A stretch of 64,000 bases of DNA from an uncultured Caldilineaceae bacterium (GTDB taxonomy: Bacteria > Chloroflexota > Anaerolineae > Caldilineales > Caldilineaceae). A model generated the notes under the pieces. That model did no database searches. It was not told where the DNA came from and saw only the letters and a list, made by a program, of their open reading frames with translations. The position numbers were made by a program, and so were the translations under genes. Each line of letters starts with the position of its first letter. Positions within the stretch are counted from its first letter, which is position 1. The stretch lies in NCBI GenBank assembly GCA_951813625.1, contig CATOTS010000017.1, positions 1 through 64,000 of the forward strand. Reading direction: 5' to 3'. Below, one piece after another: positions 7,857 through 17,776 of this stretch.

Positions 7857-9746
7857 TCACAGGTCCCATTCGTATACGTTGCCGGTCCTGGCGTCGATGA
7901 CGATCGTCTGACCGTCGACGAGCTCGTCCCAGTTTCCTTTCGCTTTCAGGATTGCGGGGATGCCCAGCTCGACTGCTGCGAGCGCGGCGATGCTGTCGGG
8001 CGCGGACTCGGCGGTAATGAGCCCGCCGGCATGGTAGACAAGCTCGGTGCTGGCCTGGTCGAGCTCCTCGGCCACGATGATGTCCTGTGTGGTCAGCGTT
8101 CGGTATTGGTCAGTGCGAGACTGGCCGGGTTTGAGGCGCACGACGCGGCCGCTCATGCGGCGGTTGCCGACGCCCTGGCCGTTCATCAGGACCTTGGCGA
8201 TGCGGCGTACGGTCATCAGGTTGGTTGCGCCGGGCACGCCACCGACGACGCCGCCGGTTACGACTGTGACGTCGCCCTGCTCGACGAAGCCGGCGCGCAG
8301 GGCGATACGGACAGCGTCCTCCAACATTTCGTCGATGGTATTCATGCGCTGGCCCATGAGCGGATAGACGCCCCAGAACATGGCGAGCTGGCGATAAACA
8401 AGGTGGTTGGGCGTGACGGCGATGATTGGCACGGAGGGGCGGAAGCGAGCCAGTTTTTTTGCCGTTGCGCCGCGGGCGGTGGGCGCGATGATGGCGGCTG
8501 CGGCGACGTTCTGGGCCGTGTCCACAGTTGCCTGGCTGACGGCATCGGCGACCGAAAGCGACTGGCCGCTACCTTTCTCTTCGACCGATACAGGCTTTTC
8601 GCTCGGCGCGTAGACGCCGGCCGCCGCACGCTGCGCCGTGGGGTAGCTGCTGCGCGTCGCCCTGCGGACGCGTTCGGCTTCGTGGGCGATCTTCACCATC
8701 GTCTGCACGGAACGGACCGGGTAGCTGCCGGCGGCAGTCTCGCCGGAGAGCATGATGGCGTCGCTGCCGTCGAGCACGGCGTTGGCGACGTCGCTGGCCT
8801 CGGCGCGGGTGGGGCGCGGGTTGCGGATCATCGAGTCGAGCATCTGGGTGGCGGTGATGACCGGTTTGTCGGTCTCGATGCAGCGGGCGATGATCATCTT
8901 CTGGATCATCGGCACGGCTTCGGGGCTGGTCTCGATGCCGAGGTCGCCGCGTGCCACCATGATGCCGTCGGACGCCTGGATGACCTCCTCGATGTTCTCG
9001 ACCGCTTCCGGTTTTTCGATCTTGGAGATGATGGGCGTGTCGCGCCCCATCGGCGCGCGGCTGTGGACCACTTTGCGAAGCGCGTCGATATCGGCCGCGG
9101 CGCGAACAAAACTGAGCGCGATCCAGTCGGCCTGGTGCTGCAGCGCGAACTCGACGTCGACCTGGTCCTTATCGGTCATCGAAGGGATGAAGAGATTCGT
9201 CTGGGGCATGTTCATGCCCTTGCGGTCGTGGAGGACGCCGCCGACGATGACGCGCGTGCGCACTGTCGTCTCAGTCGCATCAATGACTTCGAGTTCGAGT
9301 AGCCCGTCATCGAGCAGGATGCGCTCGTGAGGCCGCATACTGGCGGGCACTTCGTGGTTCTGTATCGGGACGCGCCCCGGTCCGCCGGTGATCTCTTCGG
9401 TGGTCAGGATCAGCTCTTCTCCTGCCAGCAGGGGCACGCCGCCCGGCTCCATCCTGCCGACTCGCAGCTTCGGGCCCTGGAGATCGACGAGAATTGCGAC
9501 CGGCTGATTGCGGGCCTGCGAGATCTCGCGGATGGTGTGGATGTTGCGCGCGTGGAATTCGTGGTCGCCGTGGCTCATATTGATGCGGGCAACATTCATG
9601 CCGGCATCGATCATCCTGGCGAGGATATCGCCCTCGGTACTGGCCGGCCCAATCGTGCAGACGACCTTCACCCGCAATCTCTGGGTTTCCGCATCTCTGA
9701 TCGGGGCGTCAGACATGGCGTCAGACATGGCGCTTGGTCCACTCAT
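7857..9746 (-). CDS. pyk: Pyruvate kinase with C-terminal PEP-utiliser-like domain
   Basis: Catalyses PEP + ADP to pyruvate + ATP, the last step of glycolysis, in the cytosol. Recognisable blocks: MNVARINMSHGDH near the N-terminus (nucleotide/PEP-binding Arg), the active-site region KIEKPEAVENIEE, then MVARGDLGIE and ITATQMLDSM. After the regulatory C-domain an extra ~80-residue module (around ITAESAPDSIAALAAVELGI) matches the PEP-utilising/swivel domain found in Geobacillus-type pyruvate kinases, which explains the length of about 629 residues. The start is uncertain: ATG 9746, 9728 and 9716 are all in frame, and 9708-9731 is an exact 12-bp tandem duplication (GTCAGACATGGC) that creates one of the alternatives. 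Confidence 0.92.
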   Translation of the reverse strand: MSGPSAMSDAMSDAPIRDAETQRLRVKVVCTIGPASTEGDILARMIDAGMNVARINMSHGDHEFHARNIHTIREISQARNQPVAILVDLQGPKLRVGRMEPGGVPLLAGEELILTTEEITGGPGRVPIQNHEVPASMRPHERILLDDGLLELEVIDATETTVRTRVIVGGVLHDRKGMNMPQTNLFIPSMTDKDQVDVEFALQHQADWIALSFVRAAADIDALRKVVHSRAPMGRDTPIISKIEKPEAVENIEEVIQASDGIMVARGDLGIETSPEAVPMIQKMIIARCIETDKPVITATQMLDSMIRNPRPTRAEASDVANAVLDGSDAIMLSGETAAGSYPVRSVQTMVKIAHEAERVRRATRSSYPTAQRAAAGVYAPSEKPVSVEEKGSGQSLSVADAVSQATVDTAQNVAAAAIIAPTARGATAKKLARFRPSVPIIAVTPNHLVYRQLAMFWGVYPLMGQRMNTIDEMLEDAVRIALRAGFVEQGDVTVVTGGVVGGVPGATNLMTVRRIAKVLMNGQGVGNRRMSGRVVRLKPGQSRTDQYRTLTTQDIIVAEELDQASTELVYHAGGLITAESAPDSIAALAAVELGIPAILKAKGNWDELVDGQTIVIDARTGNVYEWDL

Positions 9747-9797
9747 GCGTGCCGCAGCTGCCCAGGGCAAATCCGGCGGCCTTGGCGACGGGCTGAC

Positions 9798-11099
9798 TCA
9801 CTGGAAACTGATCCTGTCGTTCGTGCGCACGACCTGAATCCAGGTGCGCCCGGGCTTGAGGGTAATCGGTTGTTCGCCCGGCCCGAACCAGCGCGGCGGA
9901 CTCTGGTCGTTGGCGCGCCACGTGCCTTCGTAGACCCTGGCATCGCGAAAGACGCGCACGTCGCCGAAGCCGTAGAGGTGAATTTTGACGCTGCGCGTCC
10001 CCAGGCTGTCTTCGACGATGTTGGTCAGCTCGTGTTCGGCAAAAAGTACGATTACGTTCTCTGCGCTAATCTGCTGGCCGGTCGCCTGATCGATGTGCGG
10101 CGCGCCGCTCTGGAAGCGCAGGTAGCGTCCGCTGGCGGCGTCGAATCGCCACTCGACACCGTTGCCATCGGGATAGGGGATGTTGATCGTCGCGGCATCG
10201 GCGGCCGAAAAGTCCGGCGGGATGTCGCTGAATGACAGGCTCGCCTGTTCCTGGGGCCGCGGGTTGTGGCGCTGCGACTCCAGCCAGGGATTGAAGATCT
10301 CAAGGCAGTAGGGCAGAAGCGGCGACACGCTGCAGGTGTGGATCTTGTCGTCGACCCAGCGGCGGATGCGCTCGACGCTCGTGCGCAGGCGGGTGCGGTA
10401 GTTGTCTCCGACGCTGTAGAAGTAGGTCGTGCTGAACTCATCTTCGATGTCGGCGTCGAGATAGGGGAATCCGACTTCATTTCTGAGCATGTAGCGGATT
10501 TCATCGCTGCCGCCCGAGCAGACCAGTAGGCCGTCAAACATGTAGGTGGTGTGGATGTTGGGCCAGCGGGCGCTGCGCACAGGGCCGATTTCTCTGGCCG
10601 GGACGCTCTGGTACATGCTGGTGATGCGGGTCAGGTGGAAGCCGTCCACGATGTACTCGTATGTTATGTCGGCTTCGTTCAGACCGAAGTGACTGGAGCG
10701 GCTGACTGTATCGTTGTTGAGGCAGACGAAGATCGGAACCACATTCTTTAGCGAGGGGTCGGCCAGCGGCAGACCGGTATAGGGCGCCAGGTTGGCAGGC
10801 ACCGGCGTTGCCGTGGGCGGCGGCGGCGGCGGTGTCAGCGTTGCCGTCGGCGGCACAGCCTGCGCTGCCGGGGTCTTGGTGGGTGTGGGCGTCTCGGCGG
10901 GCCCGCCCTCGGCGACACAGCCGCTTGAGAAAATGGCGATCAGAGCAATTGTGAGAACGGTGGTTGCGTACAGTAGACTGCGCGGGCCCGGGGGGGCCTC
11001 AAAGGGTATGGGGGGCTGTTTCTCCGACTCTGGCTTCGCAGTTCCGTGCGGGGTGCGTCGAAACAACAAGGGGAGACGTGACCAGGACTTCACGGGCAT
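9798..11099 (-). CDS. DUF3048 (YerB-like) lipoprotein
   Basis: A 433-residue secreted lipoprotein. Near residue 50-60 a hydrophobic segment ends in a lipobox-like IAIFSSGC, followed by a Pro/Thr-rich linker (TPTPTKTPAAQ, then PPPPPPTATPVPA) and a DUF3048 domain (roughly 105-430; ARWPNIHTTYMFDGLL, CSGGSDEI). Relatives include YerB of Bacillus; no biochemical role is established. The N-terminal ~45 residues before the signal are unusually long, so a later start is possible. It lies 51 bp upstream of pyruvate kinase on the same strand and may be co-transcribed. Confidence 0.8.
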   Translation of the reverse strand: MPVKSWSRLPLLFRRTPHGTAKPESEKQPPIPFEAPPGPRSLLYATTVLTIALIAIFSSGCVAEGGPAETPTPTKTPAAQAVPPTATLTPPPPPPTATPVPANLAPYTGLPLADPSLKNVVPIFVCLNNDTVSRSSHFGLNEADITYEYIVDGFHLTRITSMYQSVPAREIGPVRSARWPNIHTTYMFDGLLVCSGGSDEIRYMLRNEVGFPYLDADIEDEFSTTYFYSVGDNYRTRLRTSVERIRRWVDDKIHTCSVSPLLPYCLEIFNPWLESQRHNPRPQEQASLSFSDIPPDFSAADAATINIPYPDGNGVEWRFDAASGRYLRFQSGAPHIDQATGQQISAENVIVLFAEHELTNIVEDSLGTRSVKIHLYGFGDVRVFRDARVYEGTWRANDQSPPRWFGPGEQPITLKPGRTWIQVVRTNDRISFQ

Positions 11100-11281
11100 C
11101 CTTCCATATTTGGCGTAGGATTTGGAGATGCGGGCGAATCGGGCGAGACGGCGCTGTCTGCCGGGGTAAGTATACTACAGTCGCGTTGATCCACTATTTC
11201 GGCAATGCCTAAGATTCTTTGGGCGGATTGCATTGACTGGAGTCCTGGAAGGAGGTCCGGCTTCAGTCGAATTGCGAATTA

Positions 11282-14191
11282 TCAGAGCAGATCGGCGAGC
11301 AGGGACATCGGTGAATGGGCATTCACAGCTGTGAAATGTTTGACCTGCTGGCGGCAGGAGAAGCCCGGGCTGACGAGCGCCTCGTCGGCGCCCAGGGAGC
11401 GTGCCGCGGGCAGGAGGCGGCGCTCGCCGATGGCGCGGGAAACTTCATAGTTCTCGTAGCCGAACAGGCCGGCAAGTCCGCAGCAGCCGCTGTCCAGCAA
11501 CGTCAATTCGCAGTTGGGGATGGCGCTAAGCAGCTGCTGTAACGGCTGCATGCCGACGAGCGCCTTCTGATGGCAATGGCCGTGGACCATCACCCGCCCG
11601 GGTCCTTCCTGCGTCGCCGGCATGCGCGGACCGGCCCATTCTTCGAAGAGCTGGCATGCGTCGGCAACCTCCTGGGCGTCTGCCTGTTCGGCGGCGCGCA
11701 ATAGGCGCGGGTGGTCGTCCTGCACGGCCGAGTAGCAGCTCGGTTCGCAGAAGAGAATCGGTGTTCCTGCACGCGCCTGGGGCAGAAGCGCGGCGGTTAC
11801 GGCCCTTGCCTGGCGCGCGGCTGCGTCGAGGAACCCCTTGGAGATGAGGGGGCGCCCGCAGCAGACTTCGGGCGCAACGGTTACCGCGGCGCCGCAACGC
11901 TCCAGCACGCGGACCGCGCTTTCGAGATGGTTTGGTTCAAAGTAGTTGTTGAAGGTGTCGGCGAAGAGCGCGACCGGGGTCGCCGCGTGCGGACTGCTGC
12001 CGTTGCGCCAGCTCCGGGTAAAGGGCCGGGCGGCGAAGGAAGGCAAGGGACGGCGCCGGTCGAGCCCAAGGAGCGGCTGATTGAGCCAGCGCACGGCGCC
12101 TGCGCCGGCCAGCCAGTTCGAAAGCGGCGCGAGACGGCTGCCCCAGCGCGCGATGCGGTCGGTGCGGGAAAGCAGGCGATCTTTGAGGCGCGCGCCGCGG
12201 CGCGCATGATGCTGGTGCAGGAACTCGCTCTTGAGGCGTGCCATGTCCACACCGGTAGGGCATTCGCGTTTGCACGCCTTGCATTCGAGGCAGAGGTTGA
12301 GGACGGGCAGCAGCTCTTCATCGTCGAAGCCGGTCGCTTCGAGGCCGCCGGCGAGAGCCATGCGCAGGGCGTTGGCGCGGCCGCGCGTGCTGTCGATTTC
12401 ATTGCGCGTCGCCATGTAAGAGGGGCACATGGTGCCGGTCAGCGTCTTGCGGCAGGCGCCTACGCCGCTGCACTGTTCTGTCGCCCGCAGCAGCCCGCCG
12501 AAGTCGGAAAAGTCAAAGGCGGTCGCGTGGTCGGGCGTCTCGTATTCCGGTCCGAAGCGGAGGTTTGCGGTTAGCGCGGGCGCGTGGACGATCTTGCCGG
12601 GGTTGAGCAGGTTGATCGGGTCGAAGGCCGCTTTAACCTGGCAGAAGGCATCGTAAAGCGCCGGCCCGAACATCTTCTCCTGAAACGGGGCGCGCACAAG
12701 GCCGTCACCGTGTTCGCCGGAGAGGGCGCCGCCGTATTCGAGCACGAGGTCGGCCACTTCGGCGGCAATGGCCTCGAACCGCTGCACGCCCTGCGCCGAT
12801 TTCATATTGACCACAGGGCGAATATGCAGCAAGCCGACCGAGGCGTGGGCGTAGAAGCCGGCCTCGGTCTCGTACTTTGCCAGAATCGCGCGAAAGTTCT
12901 TAATGTAGTCGCGCAGCCGTTCGGGCGCGACGGCGGTGTCTTCGACGAAGGAAACCGCCTTGGGGTCGCCGGTCTGTGACATCGTCAGGCCGAGCGCGGC
13001 GCGCCGCAGCTCCCAGATGCGGGCCTGTTCGGCCGGTTCGAACGCAAGGTGCATGTAGTTGCCGTGGCCGCGTGCATCGAGGTCGGACGCCAGGCTGTCG
13101 ATTTTGGCGCGCAGCTCATCGGGCGATTGGCCGAAGAACTCGACCAGCAGGACAGCGCCGGGGTCGCCGTGGATGAAGCCGCGCATCGGCTCGAATTCGA
13201 CGCGGCCGCTCGTTTTGTCGAGCATGAAGCGGTCGATCAGCTCAACGGCGGAGGGTCCGTGTTCGAGAATAACCGGGGTCGCGCTCATCGCCTCCAACAG
13301 GTCATCGAACTGAATGCTGCAGAGAGCGCGGTCGGGCGGCAGAGGGACCAGGCGCAATGTGGCGGCGACGGTCAGGCCGAGCGTGCCTTCGGAGCCGACC
13401 AGGATGCGCGCCAGGTTGAACGGAGCGGCCGCGGGCGCGTCGGGGTCCTCCCAATCGTGCGCGATGAACTCGTCCAGGTTGTAGCCGCCGACGCGGCGCA
13501 GGATGCGAGGGTATCGCCGCCGGATCTCGGGTTCCAGCTCGCTGCCGAGTCGCTGAACCGTGCGGTAGGCAGCGCCCTCGACGTTTTCCTGCGCCAGCCT
13601 GGCCCGCAGTTCGGAACTGGTCAGCGGGCCGAGTTGGACCGTGTTGCCGTCGGAGAGGACAACCTCCAGCGACTCCACGTAATCCAGCGTCTTGCCGTAG
13701 ATGACCGAGCGCGTTCCGGCCGAGTTGTTGGCGATCATGCCGCCGATGGTGGCGCGATTGGAGGTGGAGAGATCGAGAGGTAGTTGGAGGCCGTGCGGTT
13801 TGAGCAGCTCGTTCAGCTCATCGAGAACCATACCCGGCTCGACCGTTATCTTCCGGCCGCCGGCGTCGAGGACGAGGACCCGATTCATATAGCGGGAAAA
13901 GTCGAGCGAGATGCCGGCGCCGATCGCCTGGCCGGCCTGCGAGGTTCCGCCGCCGCGCGCGGTTATGGAGACGCCGTGCTGCCGGCAGATGTTTACGACC
14001 TTGACGACATCTTCGCGGCTGCGGGGGGTAACGACGCCGAGGGGAAGAATCTGGTAGACGCTGGCGTCGGTGGCGTGCATTGCCCGGCTGGCGCCGTCGA
14101 AATTCACGTCGCCGCTGAGCGCGGCGCGCAGCTCGTGCGCGAGGCTCCGCAGATCAACGCTCCCGCCTATAATGGTCTCCTCCTCGCCCAA
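11282..14191 (-). CDS. FAD-linked oxidase fused to Fe-S/CCG subunit (GlcD-GlcF or D-lactate dehydrogenase type)
   Basis: A 969-residue fusion. The N-terminal half is a PCMH-type FAD-binding oxidase (ITARGGGTSQAGQAIG near residue 77; SGEHGDGLVRAP near 500). The C-terminal half is a GlcF-like electron-transfer unit with two 4Fe-4S motifs (CSGVGACRKTLTG and CLECKACKRECPTG, about 580-660) and two CCG-type motifs (EVCCGRPL, DSGCCGLAG). Such fusions oxidise a 2-hydroxyacid (glycolate, D-lactate or 2-hydroxyglutarate) and pass electrons to quinone. It is last in a four-gene leftward operon with spacers of 18-27 bp. With the neighbouring aminotransferase, glycolate/glyoxylate chemistry is an attractive but unproven role. 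Confidence 0.85.
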   Translation of the reverse strand: MGEEETIIGGSVDLRSLAHELRAALSGDVNFDGASRAMHATDASVYQILPLGVVTPRSREDVVKVVNICRQHGVSITARGGGTSQAGQAIGAGISLDFSRYMNRVLVLDAGGRKITVEPGMVLDELNELLKPHGLQLPLDLSTSNRATIGGMIANNSAGTRSVIYGKTLDYVESLEVVLSDGNTVQLGPLTSSELRARLAQENVEGAAYRTVQRLGSELEPEIRRRYPRILRRVGGYNLDEFIAHDWEDPDAPAAAPFNLARILVGSEGTLGLTVAATLRLVPLPPDRALCSIQFDDLLEAMSATPVILEHGPSAVELIDRFMLDKTSGRVEFEPMRGFIHGDPGAVLLVEFFGQSPDELRAKIDSLASDLDARGHGNYMHLAFEPAEQARIWELRRAALGLTMSQTGDPKAVSFVEDTAVAPERLRDYIKNFRAILAKYETEAGFYAHASVGLLHIRPVVNMKSAQGVQRFEAIAAEVADLVLEYGGALSGEHGDGLVRAPFQEKMFGPALYDAFCQVKAAFDPINLLNPGKIVHAPALTANLRFGPEYETPDHATAFDFSDFGGLLRATEQCSGVGACRKTLTGTMCPSYMATRNEIDSTRGRANALRMALAGGLEATGFDDEELLPVLNLCLECKACKRECPTGVDMARLKSEFLHQHHARRGARLKDRLLSRTDRIARWGSRLAPLSNWLAGAGAVRWLNQPLLGLDRRRPLPSFAARPFTRSWRNGSSPHAATPVALFADTFNNYFEPNHLESAVRVLERCGAAVTVAPEVCCGRPLISKGFLDAAARQARAVTAALLPQARAGTPILFCEPSCYSAVQDDHPRLLRAAEQADAQEVADACQLFEEWAGPRMPATQEGPGRVMVHGHCHQKALVGMQPLQQLLSAIPNCELTLLDSGCCGLAGLFGYENYEVSRAIGERRLLPAARSLGADEALVSPGFSCRQQVKHFTAVNAHSPMSLLADLL

Positions 14192-14209
14192 CCGACTGGA
14201 GAACTGTCT

Positions 14210-15412
14210 CTACGCGACAACGGGGACGACGGAGACTTCCGCACCGTCGCTTGCCAGGAATTCGAGCGCGCGGCTGACGCCCCCGCTGGTGTGGGGCACA
14301 CCGAGGGCTGCCAAACCCATCTCGACGCCGCACAGTGTGCCGGCCAGCGTCAGCTCGTTGAGATCGCCGAGGTGGCCGATGCGGAAGAGCTTGCCCTTGA
14401 CCTTGCCGAGCCCGGTCCCCAGCGACATGTCGAAGCGTTCAAGTATGACCCGCCTCAACTCGTCGGCGTCAAAGCCCTCGGGCATGGCGACGGCGGTGAG
14501 GGACGGGGAGTAGGCGCGCGGGTCCTGGCAGAACAGGTCCAGGCCCCAGCCGCGCGCTGCCTGCCGCGTTGCCTCACCGAAACGCGCATGGCGGGCAAAG
14601 GCCTGCGGCAGCCCTTCCTCGAGCAGCATCGAGAGCGCTTCATCGAGGGCAAACAGCAGATTGATCGCCGGCGTGTAAGGGAAGAAGCCGTTCTGGTTGA
14701 ACTCCAGTATGGGCGCCCAGTTCCAATAGGAGCGGGGCAGGCTGGCCGAGTCCGCGGCAGCGAGCGCCTTATCGCTGACCGCGTTAAAGCCGAGGCCGGG
14801 CGGGACCATCAGTCCCTTTTGCGAACCCGCTACGGTCACGTCGACGCCCCACTCGTCGTGACGGTAGTCGATCGCGCCGATCGAGGAGACGACGTCGACG
14901 AGCAGGAGCGCGTCGTGGCCGCTGCGGTCGAGCGCGGCGCGCGCGGCGGCCACATCGTTGACAACACCGGTCGACGTCTCATTGTGGACCATGGCGACGG
15001 CGCGGATGTCGCGCCCGCGATCGGCGGCCAGACGGTTCTCCAGGGCGGCGACGTCGAGAGGGCAGCGCCAGCTGCCCGGCAGCGTCTCGACGGTGAGTCC
15101 GAGTCCGGCGGCCACTTTCTGCCAGTTGGCCGCGAACTGGCCGTTGTCGCCGAACAGAACGCGGTCCCCCGGCGACAGCGTATTTGCCAGCGACGCCTCC
15201 CACGCGCCGGAACCCGAGGAAGGATAGATGACCACCGGGTTGCTCGTCTTGAAGACTGTTTGCAGGCGCTCAAGAATGGAAAGCGTCAGGCGGCTGAACT
15301 CCGGTCCGCGGTGATCGATTGTGGAGCGGGAGAGGGCGCGTGCGACGCGTTCGGGCAGGTTGGTCGGCCCGGGTATCTGGAGAAAGTGGCGTCCTGCTGT
15401 ATAGGTAAACAT
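14210..15412 (-). CDS. Class V aminotransferase, serine/alanine-glyoxylate type
   Basis: A 400-residue fold-type I PLP enzyme. IPGPTNLPERV near the start and the PLP lysine in VAGSQKGLMVPPG (about residue 195-207) fit the serine-glyoxylate/alanine-glyoxylate aminotransferase group; VDVVSSIGAIDYRHDEWGVD provides the PLP-ring aspartate. The C-terminal LFRIGHLGDLNELTLAG block is also typical. Likely reaction: glyoxylate plus serine or alanine to glycine. It lies 18 bp upstream of the FAD/Fe-S oxidase, which could generate glyoxylate from glycolate; this pairing is inference from gene order. Confidence 0.82.
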   Translation of the reverse strand: MFTYTAGRHFLQIPGPTNLPERVARALSRSTIDHRGPEFSRLTLSILERLQTVFKTSNPVVIYPSSGSGAWEASLANTLSPGDRVLFGDNGQFAANWQKVAAGLGLTVETLPGSWRCPLDVAALENRLAADRGRDIRAVAMVHNETSTGVVNDVAAARAALDRSGHDALLLVDVVSSIGAIDYRHDEWGVDVTVAGSQKGLMVPPGLGFNAVSDKALAAADSASLPRSYWNWAPILEFNQNGFFPYTPAINLLFALDEALSMLLEEGLPQAFARHARFGEATRQAARGWGLDLFCQDPRAYSPSLTAVAMPEGFDADELRRVILERFDMSLGTGLGKVKGKLFRIGHLGDLNELTLAGTLCGVEMGLAALGVPHTSGGVSRALEFLASDGAEVSVVPVVA

Positions 15413-15439
15413 GGTAAGCGCCCTCGGGGGAGGGAAAAG

Positions 15440-16567
15440 CTAGGCCAACTCCTCTTGCAGGCGGCGCAGCACGATTTCGGTTTCGCCTTCGCGCAGGGTA
15501 TGGACCGCGAGGTTGAGGCCGCCGCCCTCGGCGCGACAGAAGATTGCAGGCTCGCCTGCTTCCAGCGCCTCGGCCACCTGTTCGGCGGTCCGACCGCTGG
15601 CCTGCTCATCCCAGTGGACGCGCACCCGCATCCAGGGACCGGCGCCCTCCTGCTCCCACAAGTTGTCCGCCTTGACGTGCGTGAGCCCGGACAGGCCGGC
15701 GGAAATCTGGGCGATGCGCTCGGATTGGACCTGGAGACGTTGCTCGTGGTCGGCATCCAGCCAGTGGCGCAGGGCGATCGTCGTCCCGACGACCTCCTGG
15801 CGGTCGACCTTGTAACCGCGGCCGACGCTGTTGTTTCCGGTCTCGAAGCCGGTGAAGCCGTTGAGGCGGGCGGCGCTGACCATATCGCCCTGCCCGCAGA
15901 GAATGCCGGTTGAGTTGCCCGAGCCGAGGTATTTGCCGCCGAAGCAGACGAGATCGGCGCCGCTGGTGGCGACGCGGCGCATGCGCTCGAGAGGGTAGAT
16001 CTCGGCGGCGGCGTCAACCAGGACCGGGATGCCGGCGGAATGCGCGATTTCGACGGCGTCGGGCAGAGAGACTGTGTTGGGGAAGCGCTCGCCGGCGGCG
16101 AAATAGAGCAGGCCGGCTGTCTGCGGACCGATGGCGTCGCGCAGCTGTTGGGGCGTGCAGCTGTCGTCGTCACCGACCTCGATCAGTTTGCCGCCCGGCG
16201 TTGTCACGCTGCGATCGTAGCGGTAGCGGGTCGCTTTCTGGATGAGGAACTCGTTCTTGATACCGGTGGTGTCGGGCAAGCGGCGGATGCGTTCCGGGTC
16301 GGTGCCGGCGAGAATGGCGGCGGCGCCCTGCACGAGCGCGGCGTAGCAACCGGAGGTGACCAACCCGCCGCCGGTGCCGAGCATCTCGCCGATGGCCCTG
16401 CTGGCGCCGTCGAAGACGTCCTCCATCAGGGTGTAGGCCGTGTTGGCCGACTCCATCGCGTCCCGTACCTCCTGCGAAAGCATCGAGCCGCCCAGAATCG
16501 TCATGTGGCCGGCGGCGTTGATGATCGGTTTGATTCCGAGCGATTCATAGATGTCGGAACTGGACAT
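15440..16567 (-). CDS. SelA/DgaE-like PLP-dependent enzyme
   Basis: A 375-residue fold-type I PLP protein of the SelA-like superfamily (begins MSSSDIYESLGIKPIINAAGH). INAAGHMTILGGSMLS and a likely PLP lysine in CFGGKYLGSGNSTG (about residue 228-241) match the group that includes selenocysteine synthase-like and D-glucosaminate-6-phosphate ammonia-lyase (DgaE) proteins. It is shorter than true SelA and there is no selD or selB nearby, so selenium metabolism is unlikely. Position between an enolase-superfamily dehydratase and an aminotransferase suggests catabolism of an amino- or hydroxy-acid. Confidence 0.7.
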   Translation of the reverse strand: MSSSDIYESLGIKPIINAAGHMTILGGSMLSQEVRDAMESANTAYTLMEDVFDGASRAIGEMLGTGGGLVTSGCYAALVQGAAAILAGTDPERIRRLPDTTGIKNEFLIQKATRYRYDRSVTTPGGKLIEVGDDDSCTPQQLRDAIGPQTAGLLYFAAGERFPNTVSLPDAVEIAHSAGIPVLVDAAAEIYPLERMRRVATSGADLVCFGGKYLGSGNSTGILCGQGDMVSAARLNGFTGFETGNNSVGRGYKVDRQEVVGTTIALRHWLDADHEQRLQVQSERIAQISAGLSGLTHVKADNLWEQEGAGPWMRVRVHWDEQASGRTAEQVAEALEAGEPAIFCRAEGGGLNLAVHTLREGETEIVLRRLQEELA

Positions 16568-16585
16568 TGCGCTTCACTCCTTGTA

Positions 16586-17776
16586 TCAGTTGAAGAAGTC
16601 CTTGTCGTCCTCCGCCAGGAACTTGCGGGCGGCGTTCTTGTTCATGCTTACGCCGAGGCCGGGCCGGTCCCAGACGGTGATATAGCTGTTCTCGACGATG
16701 GGATCGGGCAGACCGTCGACAATATCATACCACCAGGCCGGCTGTCCTACCGTATATTCGAAGGCGATGTAGTTGCGGGGCAGGGCTGCGGCGACCTGCA
16801 CGAGCGCGGCGAGGCCGATCAGCCCGTCGCCTGTTCCGTGCGGCGCCATCAGGATGCCGTGCAGGTCGGCGTACTCGGCCACCCATTTGAGCTCGGCGAT
16901 GCCGCCAATGTCTGCCGGGTCCGGTCCGACAATGTTGACGGCCTGCATCTCGAACAGCGCCTTGAAGTTCTGCCGCAGATAGATCTGCTCGCCGGTGTGG
17001 ATTGGTGTGGAGGTGCTGCGCGTCAGCTCGCGGTACTGTTCGGCGAGCACAAAGGGCGTGTAGTCGCCGGTGATCAGGTCCTCGAGCCAGAGGACATGCG
17101 TTCCCTCCAGCGCTTTGGCCAGGCGGATGGCGTCGGGCACGGTCCAGCCGGGCCCGCAGTCGAGAGCGAGGCCGATTTCGTCGCCCAGCACCTCCTGCAT
17201 CGCCTCGACGCAGGCTACGGTGTGTTTCAGGCCCTTGGGCGTCAGCAGGCCGCGCTCGGTCTGGTGATGGACGTCGAGCCGCTCGCCGTAGAAGTAGCCG
17301 TCCAGTTCATCGGGCATGGCGCTGTGGAAGCCGATCCCCTGCTTGATGATCGAGAAGCCTTCGGGCAGCTCGGCCATGCGGGCCATATTCTCGGCGTAGT
17401 GCTGCGGTTCCTGGCCGGCCAGCGGGAAGCGGATGGCGCCGTTGTAGACGCGCACCTTGTCGCGCACTTTGCCGCCCAGCAACTTGTACACCGGCAGGCC
17501 GGCGGCCTGGCCTGCGATGTCCCAGAGCGCCATCTCGATGGCGCTGACCGCGCTTCCCCAGGGCTTGAAGCTGCCGAGACGGCGAATGCGCAACATCACG
17601 CGTTCGACGTCGGTCGGGTCCTGTCCGAGGATATAGTCGCGGTAGAAGAGCACGTGCGGCTTGAGGTAAGCCTTGAAATGTTCGGCCTGGCCGTAGCCTT
17701 CAATGCCGGCGTCGGTCGCGATGCGGACCACCGGGCTGCCGCCCAGGATTGCGCACTTGAGATCGGTGATTTTCAT
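16586..17776 (-). CDS. Mandelate racemase/muconate lactonizing enzyme family (enolase superfamily)
   Basis: First gene of the leftward operon; 396 residues. An N-terminal capping domain is followed by a (beta/alpha)7-beta barrel. Metal ligands are visible as the acids in LALDCGPGW (about 196), LWLEDLI (about 222) and HTGEQIYL (about 248). Downstream, GPDPADIGG and MAPHGTGDG supply the Asp/His dyad of the mandelate racemase subgroup. The second-strand base motif reads SIIKQG, with Gly where many members have the second Lys of K-x-K. Probably an acid-sugar dehydratase or racemase; substrate unknown. Confidence 0.8.
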   Translation of the reverse strand: MKITDLKCAILGGSPVVRIATDAGIEGYGQAEHFKAYLKPHVLFYRDYILGQDPTDVERVMLRIRRLGSFKPWGSAVSAIEMALWDIAGQAAGLPVYKLLGGKVRDKVRVYNGAIRFPLAGQEPQHYAENMARMAELPEGFSIIKQGIGFHSAMPDELDGYFYGERLDVHHQTERGLLTPKGLKHTVACVEAMQEVLGDEIGLALDCGPGWTVPDAIRLAKALEGTHVLWLEDLITGDYTPFVLAEQYRELTRSTSTPIHTGEQIYLRQNFKALFEMQAVNIVGPDPADIGGIAELKWVAEYADLHGILMAPHGTGDGLIGLAALVQVAAALPRNYIAFEYTVGQPAWWYDIVDGLPDPIVENSYITVWDRPGLGVSMNKNAARKFLAEDDKDFFN